Below are positions 35,939-44,765 of a DNA stretch of 64,000 nucleotides, in pieces. Each line of letters opens with the position of its first letter. The stretch's first letter is position 1. Under the pieces are notes generated by a model, which worked only from the letters and a program-made list of their open reading frames with translations, did no database searches and was not told the DNA's origin. Position numbers and translations under genes: made by a program. Location: contig NZ_NISI01000018.1 of NCBI RefSeq assembly GCF_002205845.1, positions 21,766 through 85,765 of the forward strand. The letters are read 5' to 3'. Origin of the DNA: Roseateles puraquae. GTDB taxonomy: Bacteria > Pseudomonadota > Gammaproteobacteria > Burkholderiales > Burkholderiaceae_C.

Positions 35939-37723
35939 ATGACGTCTTTGAAACGTGCCCATTTCGCGGCAGTTGCCGCGCTCGTGCTGCTCGTGCTGCC
36001 CTTCGTGCCGGTGCCCGATTTCTGGATCACGCAGCTCAACTACATCGGCCTGTTCTCGCTGGTCGTGCTTGGGCTCGTGCTGTTGACCGGTGTCGGCGGC
36101 CTGACCTCGTTCGGGCAGGCGGCGTTTGCCGGTGTCGGCGCTTATACGACGGCCTACATGAGCACGGTCATGGGCCTGTCGCCCTGGCTCGGACTGGTGG
36201 CGGGGCTGGCCATCACGCTGGTGCTGGCCCTGGTCATCGGGGCGCTGACGCTGCGCATGTCGGGCCACTACCTGCCGCTGGCCACCATCTGCTGGTGCCT
36301 CGCGCTGTACTACCTCGTCGGCAACCTGGAGGCCCTGGGCAAGTACGACGGGCTGCTCGGCCTGCCGGCGCTGCAACTGGGCGACTTCAGCTTCCGGAGC
36401 GAGCGGCGCATCTACCTGCTGATCTGGGCAGCGGCGCTGCTGGCAGCGGTGGGCGTGACCCGGCTGCTGGACTCGCGGCCCGGGCGCATCATGCGCGCGC
36501 TCAACACCAACCGCGGTGGCGGCGCCACCATGCCCGAGGCCATGGGCGCGAGCACCTTCCGCTACAAGCTGGTGATGTTCGTCGTGGCCGCGCTGCTGGC
36601 CTCGCTGTCGGGCTGGCTGTATGCGCACATGCAGCGCAGCGTGAACCCCTCACCCTTTGGCATCAAGTTCGGCATCGAGTACCTGTTCATGGCGGTGCTC
36701 GGCGGCATTGGCACGGTGGGCGGAGCGTTCACCGGCGCGGCACTGGTCAAGCTCGCGGAGGACCAGCTCAAGGTCTGGCTGCCGGTGGTGTTCGGCGGCT
36801 CGGGCAACTACGAGATCATCGTGTTCGGCGTGGTGCTGGTGCTGGTGCTGCGCTTCGCGCCCGAGGGGCTGTGGCCGCTGTTGGCGCGCTGGCTGCCCGC
36901 CCGCGGCCACAAGGCGGTGGACGAGCAGGCACCGCGGCTGTCCGCTCGCAGCCATCCGCCGCGCGGCGCCGCGCTGCTGGATGTGCGCCAGATCCGGAAG
37001 CAGTTCGGCGGGCTGACGGCCGTCAACGACATCAGCTTCACCATCCGTGCCGGCGACATCGTCGGCCTGATCGGCCCGAACGGCGCAGGCAAGAGCACCA
37101 CCTTCAACCTGGTGTCCGGCGTGCTGCCGCTCACCGCCGGGGAGGTCGAGCTGCTGGGCCAGCGCGTGGACGGCCGTGGCAGCCGGGCCATCGCGCGGGC
37201 GGGGCTCTCGCGCACCTTCCAGCACGTCAAGCTGGTGCCCGACATGACGGTGCTCGACAACGTCGCCCTCGGCACCTATCTGCGCACCCGCACGGGCACG
37301 CTGCGCGCCATGCTCGGCCTGAATGGCGCCGAGGAGGCCCAGGCCCGCGCCGAGGCGATGCGCCAACTGCGCCGCATCGGCCTGGATGGCCAGGCCCATG
37401 AGCTCGCTGGGAACCTGGCCCTTGGCCCGCAACGTCTGGTGGAAATTGCGCGTGCGCTGGCCAGCGACCCGTCGCTGCTGCTGTTGGACGAACCGGCCGC
37501 TGGCCTGCGCCACAAGGAGAAGGCCGCGCTGGCCGATGTGCTGCGCCAGCTGAAGGCCGAGGGACTGTCCCTGCTGCTGGTGGAGCACGACATGGACTTC
37601 GTGATGAAGCTCACCGACCGCATCGTCGTCATGGAATTCGGCCGCCACTTGATGGAGGGCACGCCCGCCGAGGTGCAGGCCAGCCCGGCCGTGCGCGCGG
37701 CCTACCTGGGGGCAGAAGAATGA
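35939..37723 (+). CDS. Fused LivM permease and LivG ATPase of a liv-type ABC transporter
   Basis: The 594-residue protein joins a LivM-like permease (about 1-320, with GLTSFGQAAFAGVGAYTTAYM and LMAVLGGIGTVGGAFTGAALV) to a LivG-like ATPase (about 345-594). The ATPase has Walker A GPNGAGKSTTFNL, Walker B LLLLDEPAAGL and the switch LLLVEHDMDFVMKL. Its signature reads LALGPQRLVEIARAL in place of the usual LSYGQQRL. The ATG at 35939 begins the first membrane segment. It overlaps livF by 4 bp. The operon has no substrate-binding protein gene, so the substrate stays open: branched-chain amino acids, amides or carboxylates. Confidence 0.92.
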   Translation: MTSLKRAHFAAVAALVLLVLPFVPVPDFWITQLNYIGLFSLVVLGLVLLTGVGGLTSFGQAAFAGVGAYTTAYMSTVMGLSPWLGLVAGLAITLVLALVIGALTLRMSGHYLPLATICWCLALYYLVGNLEALGKYDGLLGLPALQLGDFSFRSERRIYLLIWAAALLAAVGVTRLLDSRPGRIMRALNTNRGGGATMPEAMGASTFRYKLVMFVVAALLASLSGWLYAHMQRSVNPSPFGIKFGIEYLFMAVLGGIGTVGGAFTGAALVKLAEDQLKVWLPVVFGGSGNYEIIVFGVVLVLVLRFAPEGLWPLLARWLPARGHKAVDEQAPRLSARSHPPRGAALLDVRQIRKQFGGLTAVNDISFTIRAGDIVGLIGPNGAGKSTTFNLVSGVLPLTAGEVELLGQRVDGRGSRAIARAGLSRTFQHVKLVPDMTVLDNVALGTYLRTRTGTLRAMLGLNGAEEAQARAEAMRQLRRIGLDGQAHELAGNLALGPQRLVEIARALASDPSLLLLDEPAAGLRHKEKAALADVLRQLKAEGLSLLLVEHDMDFVMKLTDRIVVMEFGRHLMEGTPAEVQASPAVRAAYLGAEE

Positions 37724-38451
37724 GCGCGTTGCTTGAAGTGCGCGACCTGCATGCCGGCTACGGGCGCGCGGAAGTGCTGCACGGCCTGAGCCTGACGGCC
37801 GAGGCCAGGAGCGTCGTCACGGTGATCGGGCCCAATGGCGCCGGCAAGAGCACGCTGCTGGGCGCCTTGATGGGCTTGATCCCGTCGCGCAGTGCCGTGT
37901 TGAAGTTCGCCGGCGAAGACATCGCGCGCCTGACGCTCGAAGAGCGCGTCATGGCCGGCCTGGCCCTCGTGCCGGAAAAGCGCGAGCTCTTCGGCACCAT
38001 GAGCGTGGAAGACAACCTGCTGCTCGGCGGCTGGCGGCCCAAGACCCTGGGCCAGCGGCAGTGGCGTGACGGCCTGGAGAGCGTCTATGCGCGCTTCCCC
38101 CGCCTGAAGGAGCGCCGCACGCAGGCGGCGGGCACCTTGTCAGGCGGCGAGCGCCAGATGCTTGCGCTGGGGCGGGCGCTGATGGGGCAACCCAAGCTGC
38201 TGATGCTCGACGAACCCAGCCTGGGGCTGGCGCCGCTGATCGTGCGTGAGATCTTCGCCATCGTCGAGGACCTGCGCGCCACCGGCGTGAGCATTCTGTT
38301 GGTGGAGCAGAACGCGCGTGCCGCGCTGCGCGTGGCTGACCACGGCCATGTGCTGGAGACGGGTGAGTTCGGCCTGAGCGGCCCGGCCGATCAACTGGCC
38401 GCCGACCCGCGAGTGATCGAGACCTACCTCGGCGCCGGTCACGCGGGCTGA
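37720..38451 (+). CDS. livF: Branched-chain amino acid-type ABC transporter ATPase
   Basis: The 243-residue ATPase is the LivF partner: Walker A GPNGAGKSTLLGALMG (about 37), LVPEKRELFGTMSVEDNLLLG (the LivF-typical Q-loop region, about 84), signature LSGGERQMLALGRALM (about 139) and Walker B LLMLDEPSLGLAPLIV (about 158). It overlaps the permease-ATPase fusion gene as ATGA. Its 3' end overlaps by 13 bp the end of the convergent DUF938 gene. Confidence 0.95.
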   Translation: MSALLEVRDLHAGYGRAEVLHGLSLTAEARSVVTVIGPNGAGKSTLLGALMGLIPSRSAVLKFAGEDIARLTLEERVMAGLALVPEKRELFGTMSVEDNLLLGGWRPKTLGQRQWRDGLESVYARFPRLKERRTQAAGTLSGGERQMLALGRALMGQPKLLMLDEPSLGLAPLIVREIFAIVEDLRATGVSILLVEQNARAALRVADHGHVLETGEFGLSGPADQLAADPRVIETYLGAGHAG

Positions 38452-39050
38452 GCCTGCACCCAGAGCAGCAGCAGGTTGTTCGCGGGCATCGCCACGCGCT
38501 CGCGCAGCATGAGGCCGTGGGCGCGGGCCACCCTCGCCACATCGGCCAGGCGCCGCAAGCCCCAGGCCGGGTGGCGCTGCTTCAGGTCGGCGTCGAAGGC
38601 GAGATTGCTGGGGGCGGTGTCCACGCCGTCTTCCAGGTAGGGGCCGTAGGTGATCAACATCCCCTGAGGCGCGAGGTGGCGAGATGCCCCGCGCATCAGC
38701 GCCTCGGTGCAGGCCCAGGGCGCGATGTGGATCATGTTGGCGCAGTAGATCGCGTCCACCTCGGCCGACACGCCGGCCCAGGTCGGCGCCAGGACGTCCA
38801 GCGGCAGCGGGGTCCGCACGTTCGATAGTTCGGCGCACCAGTCGGCGATGCCCGGCAGGGCGTCGGCGTCGAAATCGGTGGGCTGCCATTGCCAGCCTGG
38901 CAGCGCGGCGGCGAAGGCGGCGGCATGCTGGCCCGTGCCGCTGGCGATCTCCAGCATCAGGCCCGAGGCGGGCAGCCAGCGCTGCAGCTCGGCCAGGATG
39001 TGCGGCGCGTTGCGTTCCGCGGCGGGGCTGTGACGGCGGGCGTCGTGCAT
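38439..39050 (-). CDS. DUF938 SAM-dependent methyltransferase
   Basis: The 203-residue protein shows the DUF938 pattern. HSPAAERNAPHIL opens the protein, followed by the SAM motif I LMLEIASGTGQHAAAFA (about 31-47), WQPTDFDADALPGI (motif II) and AIYCANMIHIAPW (about 107). GPYLEDGVDTAPSNLAFDADLKQR follows near 135. Methyl acceptor unknown. The ATG at 39050 begins the conserved N-terminus; the longer frame reads into the antisense of the TauE gene. It follows the TauE-like gene by 2 bp and is probably cotranscribed. Confidence 0.9.
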   Translation of the reverse strand: MHDARRHSPAAERNAPHILAELQRWLPASGLMLEIASGTGQHAAAFAAALPGWQWQPTDFDADALPGIADWCAELSNVRTPLPLDVLAPTWAGVSAEVDAIYCANMIHIAPWACTEALMRGASRHLAPQGMLITYGPYLEDGVDTAPSNLAFDADLKQRHPAWGLRRLADVARVARAHGLMLRERVAMPANNLLLLWVQAQPA

Positions 39051-39052
39051 GC

Positions 39053-39793
39053 TCAGATCGGCCGCAGGAAGAGCCCAACCGTCAGCGCGATGCCCAGGCC
39101 CACGATGGCCAGGCGCAGCGCCTTCTCGTTGACGTGGTGCAGCGCCCAGGCGCCGGCCAGGCCACCGAGCAGGGCGCTCACGCCCAGCACCACGGCCTGC
39201 AGCCAGTGCACCTCGGGTGAGGTGATGAAGAGGGCCACGGCCGAGGCATTCATGATGCCGGCGAGCACGTTCTTGGTGGCCCCCGCATTGCGCGTCGGCA
39301 TGCCGGCGATGGTGAGGGCCGCCAGCATCAGGAAGCCGATGCCGCCGCCGAAGTAGCCGCCATAGATCGCGATCAGGAATTGCATGACCGCCGTCGGCGC
39401 CGCGCCGAGGTGCCGGCCTTCGGCCGCAGGCTTGCGCAGGAAGCTGCCCCAGGCGAACACGCTGGTGGCGAACAGCACCAGCCAGGGCACGAGGCGCGCA
39501 AAGACCGACGAGGGCGTGTGCAGCAGCAGCCAGGCACCCACGGCGCCGCCGACCAGGCTCAGCCCGATGAGCGCCCGCACCGACAGCGTCGGCGTGCCGC
39601 TGACCAGCCGCCGGCCGGCCCAGCCCGAGGTCATCTGCCCCGGGAACAGGGCCACGGTCGAGGTGATGTTGGCCGCCAGTGGCGACATGCCCGTGAGGAT
39701 GAGGGCGGGCAGCGTCACGAAGGAGCCACCACCTGCGAGAGCGTTCTGCAGACCGGCCCAGAGGCCGGCCAGCACCAGGAGGGCGAGAGCCAT
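39053..39793 (-). CDS. TauE/SafE family sulfite/organosulfonate exporter-like protein
   Basis: The 246-residue inner-membrane protein has seven to eight hydrophobic segments. The duplicated TauE motif is present: GLWAGLQNALAGGGSFVTLPALILTG (about 10-35) and IAIYGGYFGGGIGFLMLAALTIAGM (about 130-155), plus PTRNAGATKNVLAGIMNASA. Members export or import sulfur-containing anions across the inner membrane, with little functional proof. ATG 39793 starts the first helix; the upstream frame is not conserved. Confidence 0.88.
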   Translation of the reverse strand: MALALLVLAGLWAGLQNALAGGGSFVTLPALILTGMSPLAANITSTVALFPGQMTSGWAGRRLVSGTPTLSVRALIGLSLVGGAVGAWLLLHTPSSVFARLVPWLVLFATSVFAWGSFLRKPAAEGRHLGAAPTAVMQFLIAIYGGYFGGGIGFLMLAALTIAGMPTRNAGATKNVLAGIMNASAVALFITSPEVHWLQAVVLGVSALLGGLAGAWALHHVNEKALRLAIVGLGIALTVGLFLRPI

Positions 39794-39855
39794 GTCGGAG
39801 GTTGCGCGAGTAAAGACTGGAAGTTCCGTCGAGCATACGGCTCGACCCGACCACA

Positions 39856-40605
39856 ATGCTGGCCATGGCCCGTCTGAACCGTCCGTATCTGCTGCATGCA
39901 GGCTTGCGCCCGGGGGCCGAGGTCGACTTCGACAGTTACCCGTTCAACATTCCGGCCGTGCGGGAGATGGGCCAGATCGACTTCCACCCGAACGTCACGT
40001 TCTTCGTAGGCGAAAACGGCGCGGGCAAGTCGACCGTGCTGGAAGGTCTTGCACTGGCGCTGGGCTACAGCGCAGAAGGCGGCACACGCAACGTGCGCCT
40101 GCAGACGGTCGAATCAGTCTCCAACCTGCATGAAGTGCTGCGCCTGGCGCGCGGCGTGCCGGCGCCGCGCGACGGCTACTTTCTGCGGGCCGAGACCTTG
40201 TTCAACGTGGCCTCTTACATGGATGAGGTCGGCTACACCGAGGGCTATGGCGGCTCTCTGCATCGGCGCTCGCACGGTGAGGCGTTCATGGCGGTGCTGC
40301 TGAACAAGCTGCGCGGCCGCGGCCTGTACCTGCTGGACGAACCCGAAGCCGCGCTGTCGCCGAACCGGCAGCTGGCCGCACTGTCCGCGATTCATGCGCT
40401 GGTCGAAAACGGTTCTCAGTTCATCATCGCCACGCACTCGCCCATCCTGCTGGCCTACCCGCATGCCCGCATCGTGCTGTTCGATGGCTCGGGTCTGGCC
40501 GAGGTCGCCTACGAGGACACCGAGCACTACGCCGTCACGCGAGACTTCCTCAATCATCCCCAGCGCCGCCTGGCGCAACTGCTGGGCGATGACGGTTCGC
40601 CCTGA
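39856..40605 (+). CDS. AAA family ATPase, COG3910-like
   Basis: The 249-residue ABC/SMC-like ATPase has Walker A FFVGENGAGKSTVLEGLALAL (about 51-70), a signature-like RSHGEAFMAVLLNKL (about 138), Walker B GLYLLDEPEAALSPNRQ (about 156) and the H-loop FIIATHSPILLAYP (about 193). Such short stand-alone predicted ATPases are widespread and uncharacterised; no nuclease or toxin partner lies beside it. Two starts, ATG 39856 and ATG 39865, are possible. Confidence 0.85.
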   Translation: MLAMARLNRPYLLHAGLRPGAEVDFDSYPFNIPAVREMGQIDFHPNVTFFVGENGAGKSTVLEGLALALGYSAEGGTRNVRLQTVESVSNLHEVLRLARGVPAPRDGYFLRAETLFNVASYMDEVGYTEGYGGSLHRRSHGEAFMAVLLNKLRGRGLYLLDEPEAALSPNRQLAALSAIHALVENGSQFIIATHSPILLAYPHARIVLFDGSGLAEVAYEDTEHYAVTRDFLNHPQRRLAQLLGDDGSP

Positions 40606-40681
40606 TCACAGAGCGCGTGCGACGCGAGAGACAGGCCAGTTGCGCGCTGTTGACACATCGTTTGCCCGCCCTGGCCTGCCG

Positions 40682-41551
40682 TCAGGCCAGACGCCCGGCC
40701 TGGAAGTCGCGCACCGCCTGCACCAGTTCGGCCTCGGTGTTCATCACGAACGGGCCGTACTGCGCAATCGGCTCACCCAGCGGCTGGCCGGCAATCAGCA
40801 GCGCGCGGGTGGGGGCCTCGGCGGCTTGCAGGCGCACGCCGTCGCTGCCGGGCGTGTTGGCCAGGATGGCCATGCGGCCTGACAGCACCTGGCAACCGGT
40901 GTCAAAGCGCAGGCCGCCTTCGTAGACGTAAACGAAGGCGTTGTGCGTGGCCGGCAGCGGCTGCTCGAAGGTCGCACCGGGCGGCAGTTCCAGGTCGAGG
41001 TAGAGCGGCTCGGTCACTTCGCGCTGCACGGCGCCCTTCACGCCATGGCTTTCGCCAGCAATCACCCGCACCGTCACGCCGTCGCGCTCGAACTGCGGCA
41101 CGTCGGCGCCTTGCACGTCCAGGTACCAGGGTGCGCGCAGCTTGTCGCGCGCCGGCAGGTTCAGCCAGAGCTGAAAGCCTGCCATGCGGCCTTCGCGCTG
41201 CTCGGGCATCTCGCTGTGGATGACGCCGCGGCCGGCCGTCATCCATTGCACGCCGCCGTCCGACACCAGGCCTTCATTGCCGGCCGAATCGCGGTGGCGG
41301 ATGCGACCCTGGCGCATGTAGGTCACGGTCTCGAAGCCGCGGTGCGGATGCTCGGGGAAACCGGCGCCATAGTCCTCGGGCTTGTCCGAGGAGAAGTGGT
41401 CCAGCATCAGGAAGGGATCCAGGCGCCGCTGCAGGTTTTGCGTCAGCACACGCTCCAGCTTGACGCCGGCCCCGTCGCTCGTGGGCTGGCCCACCACCAG
41501 GCGTTCGACCTGGCGGGGTTGGCTCAGCAGGGAGGTGATGACGGTGGACAT
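40682..41551 (-). CDS. Pirin family protein
   Basis: The 289-residue bicupin protein has the N-terminal pirin block LDPFLMLDHFSSDKPEDYGAGFPEHPHRGFETVTYM (about 40-75), with the metal-binding His pair and a following His and Glu (DSAGNEGLVSDGGVQWMTAGRGVIHSEMP). It also has a C-terminal pirin domain (HNAFVYVYEGGLRF). Pirins can act as quercetinases or redox-sensing partners. It is downstream of the azoreductase gene on the same strand (126-bp gap), which suggests a shared response to quinones or electrophiles. Confidence 0.92.
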   Translation of the reverse strand: MSTVITSLLSQPRQVERLVVGQPTSDGAGVKLERVLTQNLQRRLDPFLMLDHFSSDKPEDYGAGFPEHPHRGFETVTYMRQGRIRHRDSAGNEGLVSDGGVQWMTAGRGVIHSEMPEQREGRMAGFQLWLNLPARDKLRAPWYLDVQGADVPQFERDGVTVRVIAGESHGVKGAVQREVTEPLYLDLELPPGATFEQPLPATHNAFVYVYEGGLRFDTGCQVLSGRMAILANTPGSDGVRLQAAEAPTRALLIAGQPLGEPIAQYGPFVMNTEAELVQAVRDFQAGRLA

Positions 41552-41677
41552 GGTCGTGGCCTTTCGGCGGCTTGCGGCCGCTGGAACATCTCAATGCAGT
41601 GGAGGGCGCCGTGCCCCTCGGGGCAGATCAGGTCCGCGCGCGGTGAGCAGCACGGACCTGGGCGGCGGACTTTCGGG

Positions 41678-42283
41678 TCAGGCGGCGAGCAGTTCGTCGA
41701 TCTGGGCGCGGGCGGCGCTCAGGCCCTGCTCGGCCGCGAAGGCCATGCCCTCGGCGTAAACGAAGCTGACGTCCGTCATGCCCAGGAAGGCCAGCACGGT
41801 GCGCAGGTAGGGCGTCATCTGGTCGCTGGGCTGGTCGCGGTGGATGCCGCCGCGGCTGGTGACCACATAGACCTTCTTGCCCTGCAGCAGGCCGACCGGG
41901 CCCTTCTCGGTGTACTTGAAGGTGACGCCGGCGCGGGCGACCGCGTCGATCCAGTTCTTGAACTGGGCCGTCACGTTGAAGTTGTACATGGGCACGCCGA
42001 TCACGACGGTGTCGGCTGCCTGCAGTTCGGCGATCAGCGCATCGTCCAGGGCCACCCGGGCGGCTTGCTCGGCGCTGCGTTGGTCGGCCGGGGTGAAGAG
42101 GGCGCCGAGGGCAGCTTCGTCGAGCACCGGCTGGGGCGTCACGGCCAGGTCGCGCACCGTGACGGTGGCGGCCGGATGGGCGCTGCGCAGGCGGGCGGTC
42201 AGCTCATTGGCCAGCCGGGTGGACACCGAGCCTTGGTCGTCGGTGGCACGGCGGGCGCTGGCATTGATTTGCAGGATGTTCAT
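41678..42283 (-). CDS. azoR: FMN-dependent NADH-azoreductase
   Basis: The 201-residue flavodoxin-fold enzyme uses NADH to reduce quinones and azo dyes by two electrons. Markers are [21 protein letters not shown] (FMN phosphate loop), [40 protein letters not shown] (about 93-132) and [28 protein letters not shown] (about 135). Length fits AzoR. It is divergent from a LysR-type regulator across 113 bp, the usual arrangement for a regulator and its target. Confidence 0.94.
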   Translation of the reverse strand: MNILQINASARRATDDQGSVSTRLANELTARLRSAHPAATVTVRDLAVTPQPVLDEAALGALFTPADQRSAEQAARVALDDALIAELQAADTVVIGVPMYNFNVTAQFKNWIDAVARAGVTFKYTEKGPVGLLQGKKVYVVTSRGGIHRDQPSDQMTPYLRTVLAFLGMTDVSFVYAEGMAFAAEQGLSAARAQIDELLAA

Positions 42284-42374
42284 CTGGGGCTCCGAGGCGG
42301 AAGGTTGCGATGGGATGAACTCTAGGAGTGCACCCGCAGCATCGGAAGGCGGCGATTTGCATAAGATTGTTCCG

Positions 42375-42386
42375 TTGATGGATCAA
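42375..42386. promoter_or_regulatory. TTGAT-GG-ATCAA dyad between azoR and lysR genes
   Basis: Perfect 5-bp half sites with a 2-bp centre lie 11 bp before the LysR start in an AT-richer patch. It may be an operator, though it lacks the classic T-N11-A spacing and lies very close to the ribosome site (GGAGG at 42388). Confidence 0.35.
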
Positions 42387-42396
42387 TGGAGGCGAA

Positions 42397-43311
42397 ATGG
42401 AGCCTGATGCCGATGACCTGCTGCTGTTCGCCCGGGTGATGGAGGCCGGCAGCTTCAGCCGCGCTGCCGAGCGGGTGCACTGGCCCAAGAGCACGGTGTC
42501 GAGGCGCATCGCGGCGCTGGAGGCTCGGTTGGGCGAGAAGCTGCTGCTGCGCAGCACCCGCAAGCTCAGCCTGACGGATTTCGGCGCCGGCGTGCTGGAG
42601 CATGCCCGGGCGGTCGCGGCCGAGGTGGATGGCGCGCTGGCGCTGGCGCTGCATCGCCAGAGCAAGCCCAGCGGCCGGTTGCGGGTCAGCATGCCGGCCG
42701 ACTTTGCGCACAACGTGGCCAGCGGCATGCTGTCGGAGTTCGTGCTGACCTACCCCGAGGTGCAGCTGGAACTGGACCTGACCCCGCGCCGGGTGGACCT
42801 GATCGGGGAGGGCTTCGACCTGGCCATCCGCATGGGCGAGTTGTCGGAAGACAGCCAGCTGGCCGCGCGGCGCCTGGCCACCACGCACTGGGCGCTGTAC
42901 GCCTCGCCTGACTACCTGGCGCGTGTGGGCGAGCCGCTGTTGCCCGAAGCGCTGGAGGCCATGCACGGCCTGATGCTGTTGACCCGCACCGGCGATGTGC
43001 TGCCCTGGCGCCTGGCCCGGCCGGGCGCCGAGCCGGTGCAGATCAAGCCCGCACAGCGCACGGTGGCCAATGCGCCCAGCCTGCTGGCCGACATGGCCAT
43101 TGCCGGCGTGGGCATTGCCGGCATCGACCGGCTGATGGTGATGGATGCGCTCAGCCAGGGGCGGCTGCAGCGGGTATTGCCTGGCTGGGAACTGCCGGGC
43201 TCGCAATGCTGGGCGGTGTTCCCGGAGCGCCGGCTCATGCCGCTGCGCACCCGGGTATTCGTGGAGGCGATGTCGGCGCTGCTGGCGCGCTGCCCGGCCA
43301 TGGAGGCCTGA
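42397..43311 (+). CDS. LysR family transcriptional regulator
   Basis: The 304 residues have a LysR helix-turn-helix (about 10-65, FARVMEAGSFSRAAERVHWPKSTVSRRIAALEARLGEKLLLRSTRKLSLTDFG spread over the domain) and a type 2 periplasmic-binding effector domain (about 92-295), as in the YhaJ/AaeR-like group that often controls adjacent redox genes. GGAGG lies 4 bases before the ATG. It is transcribed away from azoR and probably regulates azoR and pirin; the inducer may be an electrophile or quinone (inference). Confidence 0.92.
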   Translation: MEPDADDLLLFARVMEAGSFSRAAERVHWPKSTVSRRIAALEARLGEKLLLRSTRKLSLTDFGAGVLEHARAVAAEVDGALALALHRQSKPSGRLRVSMPADFAHNVASGMLSEFVLTYPEVQLELDLTPRRVDLIGEGFDLAIRMGELSEDSQLAARRLATTHWALYASPDYLARVGEPLLPEALEAMHGLMLLTRTGDVLPWRLARPGAEPVQIKPAQRTVANAPSLLADMAIAGVGIAGIDRLMVMDALSQGRLQRVLPGWELPGSQCWAVFPERRLMPLRTRVFVEAMSALLARCPAMEA

Positions 43312-43329
43312 CGGGCACGACCTGACCCG

Positions 43330-44112
43330 TTACTCGGTGTCGTTGTTGAAGGCGACTTCCACCGCGGCTTCACGCGCCTTCTTGATCGGTGCAAAGCGCC
43401 ATTGCTTGACGGCATCCACCGCGGCCGTGCCCAGCCGGCTGTGACTGGCCTTGATGACCGTGGCCGACTGCACCGAGCCATCCGGCGCCACCGTGAACTG
43501 CACCTGCGCGAAGCCGCTGCGGAAGTTGCCCTGCTGCATCTGGCGCGGCAGTGTCGGGTTGACGCGGGCCAGCAGCTTGAGCGGCTCTTCGGGCTCCTCT
43601 TGCGCAGCGGGCGGTGGCTCCACGGCTTGTGCCGCGGCAGGCAGCGGTGCGGCCGGCGGCGGTGTCGGCGAGGCGGAGGCCAGCACGACCGGCGTGCGCT
43701 CCAGCTCAGGCTCGGGCTGGGCCGCGGCGGTGACGGTTGCGGGCGCCGGCGTGGGCGCTTGAGTAGTTGTCGGCGCGGCTGCGGTGGCCGTCGGCGGGGT
43801 GGCTGGTGTCGGCGCAGCCGCAGGCTTGGGGGCGGCAGCGACCGGAGCGGGGGCGGGCGCCGGCTTCTTCGCCGCAACGGCCGGGGCGGGTGCGGGCGCT
43901 GGGGCCGGGGCAGGCGTGTTGCCCTGTCGATTGGCGCCCTTCTCGCCGTTCACGCGAATCCAGTGAAACACGGCGTCAGCCGCCTTCTGGGCCCGCTCCA
44001 GGTTCTGCTCCTTGGCGGATTCTTGGGCGCCGGCGGGTTGAGCCAGCATCAGCAGGGCGCCCGTGATGGCGGGCAGGGCAAGCGCCAAAGGCGGGCGCAG
44101 TCCGAGTGTCAT
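43330..44112 (-). CDS. TonB C-terminal domain protein with Ala/Pro-rich linker
   Basis: The 260 residues have an N-terminal hydrophobic segment ending in AQPAGAQE, which looks like a cleavable signal peptide rather than the uncleaved anchor of TonB. A long linker of Ala, Pro and Thr (about 60-170) follows, then a TonB C-terminal domain (LKLLARVNPTLPRQMQQGN, then VQFTVAPDGSVQSATVIKASHSRLGTAAVDAVKQWRFAP). No exbB or exbD lies nearby. It may be a periplasmic TonB-like protein not linked to the proton channel. ATG 44112 begins the signal segment. Confidence 0.8.
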   Translation of the reverse strand: MTLGLRPPLALALPAITGALLMLAQPAGAQESAKEQNLERAQKAADAVFHWIRVNGEKGANRQGNTPAPAPAPAPAPAVAAKKPAPAPAPVAAAPKPAAAPTPATPPTATAAAPTTTQAPTPAPATVTAAAQPEPELERTPVVLASASPTPPPAAPLPAAAQAVEPPPAAQEEPEEPLKLLARVNPTLPRQMQQGNFRSGFAQVQFTVAPDGSVQSATVIKASHSRLGTAAVDAVKQWRFAPIKKAREAAVEVAFNNDTE

Positions 44113-44301
44113 GACGACTCCACAAAGACGGATCGAACAGGGCAAAAAGACACGGTCAGCGAGCCGCGGACTCTAGTCAGCCTTGTGGATGACGTCAGCG
44201 GGGTTTGTCCCCTGTGAGACAGAAATCGTGGGGCTGTCGGAAAACTGTCACGAAAACGCGGGACAGGGCTGTCCCTTTGATCTCGCGTTTAGCCCCCGGT
44301 C

Positions 44302-44712
44302 TCAGCTGCTCAGCAGCGCACGGCAGCGCTTCTCGTGCTGCTGGATTTCGGCCAGCGTGACCTCGATGTCGTGGCGCTGCTGCTCCAGTTGCTGGCGGTG
44401 CTGCGCCAGGATGGCGAGAAACGCCCTCAGTTGGGGCGCGGCGCTGGCCTGGCTGTCGTACATGTCCACGAGCTGCTTGATCTCCTGCAGCGCCAGGCCC
44501 AGCCGCTTGCCGCGCAAGGTGAGCTTGAGCCGCGTGCGGTCGCGCGGCGTGTAGACGCGGTTGCGGCCCTTGCGGCCCGGCTCCAGCAGGCCCATGTCCT
44601 CGTAGAACCGGATGGCGCGCGGCGTGATGTCGAACTCGGCGGCCAGCTCGGTGATGGTGTAGGTCGGCTGCGGGGCTTCGGTCGCGGGCGGGACAGACTT
44701 GCGAGGGGGCAT
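44302..44712 (-). CDS. MerR family transcriptional regulator, LiuR-like
   Basis: The 136-residue regulator has a MerR winged helix (about 17-85, TYTITELAAEFDITPRAIRFYEDMGLLEP, then RVYTPRDRTRLKLTLRGKRLGLALQEIKQLVDMY) and a C-terminal coiled coil (about 95-130). No metal-binding Cys pattern is present. The sequence resembles LiuR-type regulators of branched-chain amino acid and fatty acid degradation. A perfect TGACGT-AA-ACGTCA dyad lies 14-27 bp upstream of its start, and it is divergent from a metallo-hydrolase gene. Confidence 0.9.
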   Translation of the reverse strand: MPPRKSVPPATEAPQPTYTITELAAEFDITPRAIRFYEDMGLLEPGRKGRNRVYTPRDRTRLKLTLRGKRLGLALQEIKQLVDMYDSQASAAPQLRAFLAILAQHRQQLEQQRHDIEVTLAEIQQHEKRCRALLSS

Positions 44713-44725
44713 GGCTACACTCGAT

Positions 44726-44739
44726 TGACGTAAACGTCA
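44726..44739. promoter_or_regulatory. TGACGT-AA-ACGTCA dyad between merR and MBL genes
   Basis: Two perfect 6-bp half sites with a 2-bp centre sit in the 53-bp divergent gap, 14 bp from the regulator start and 27 bp from the MBL start. It is the obvious operator of the MerR-type protein and would control both genes. Confidence 0.68.
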
Positions 44740-44765
44740 GTCTAAAACCAGTCGAGCCCTCCGCC

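Noticed and set aside
44260..44275. GGGACAG-GG-CTGTCCC dyad as a terminator
   Set aside because: The two-base centre and missing T-tract make intrinsic termination unlikely, and no regulator can be tied to it.
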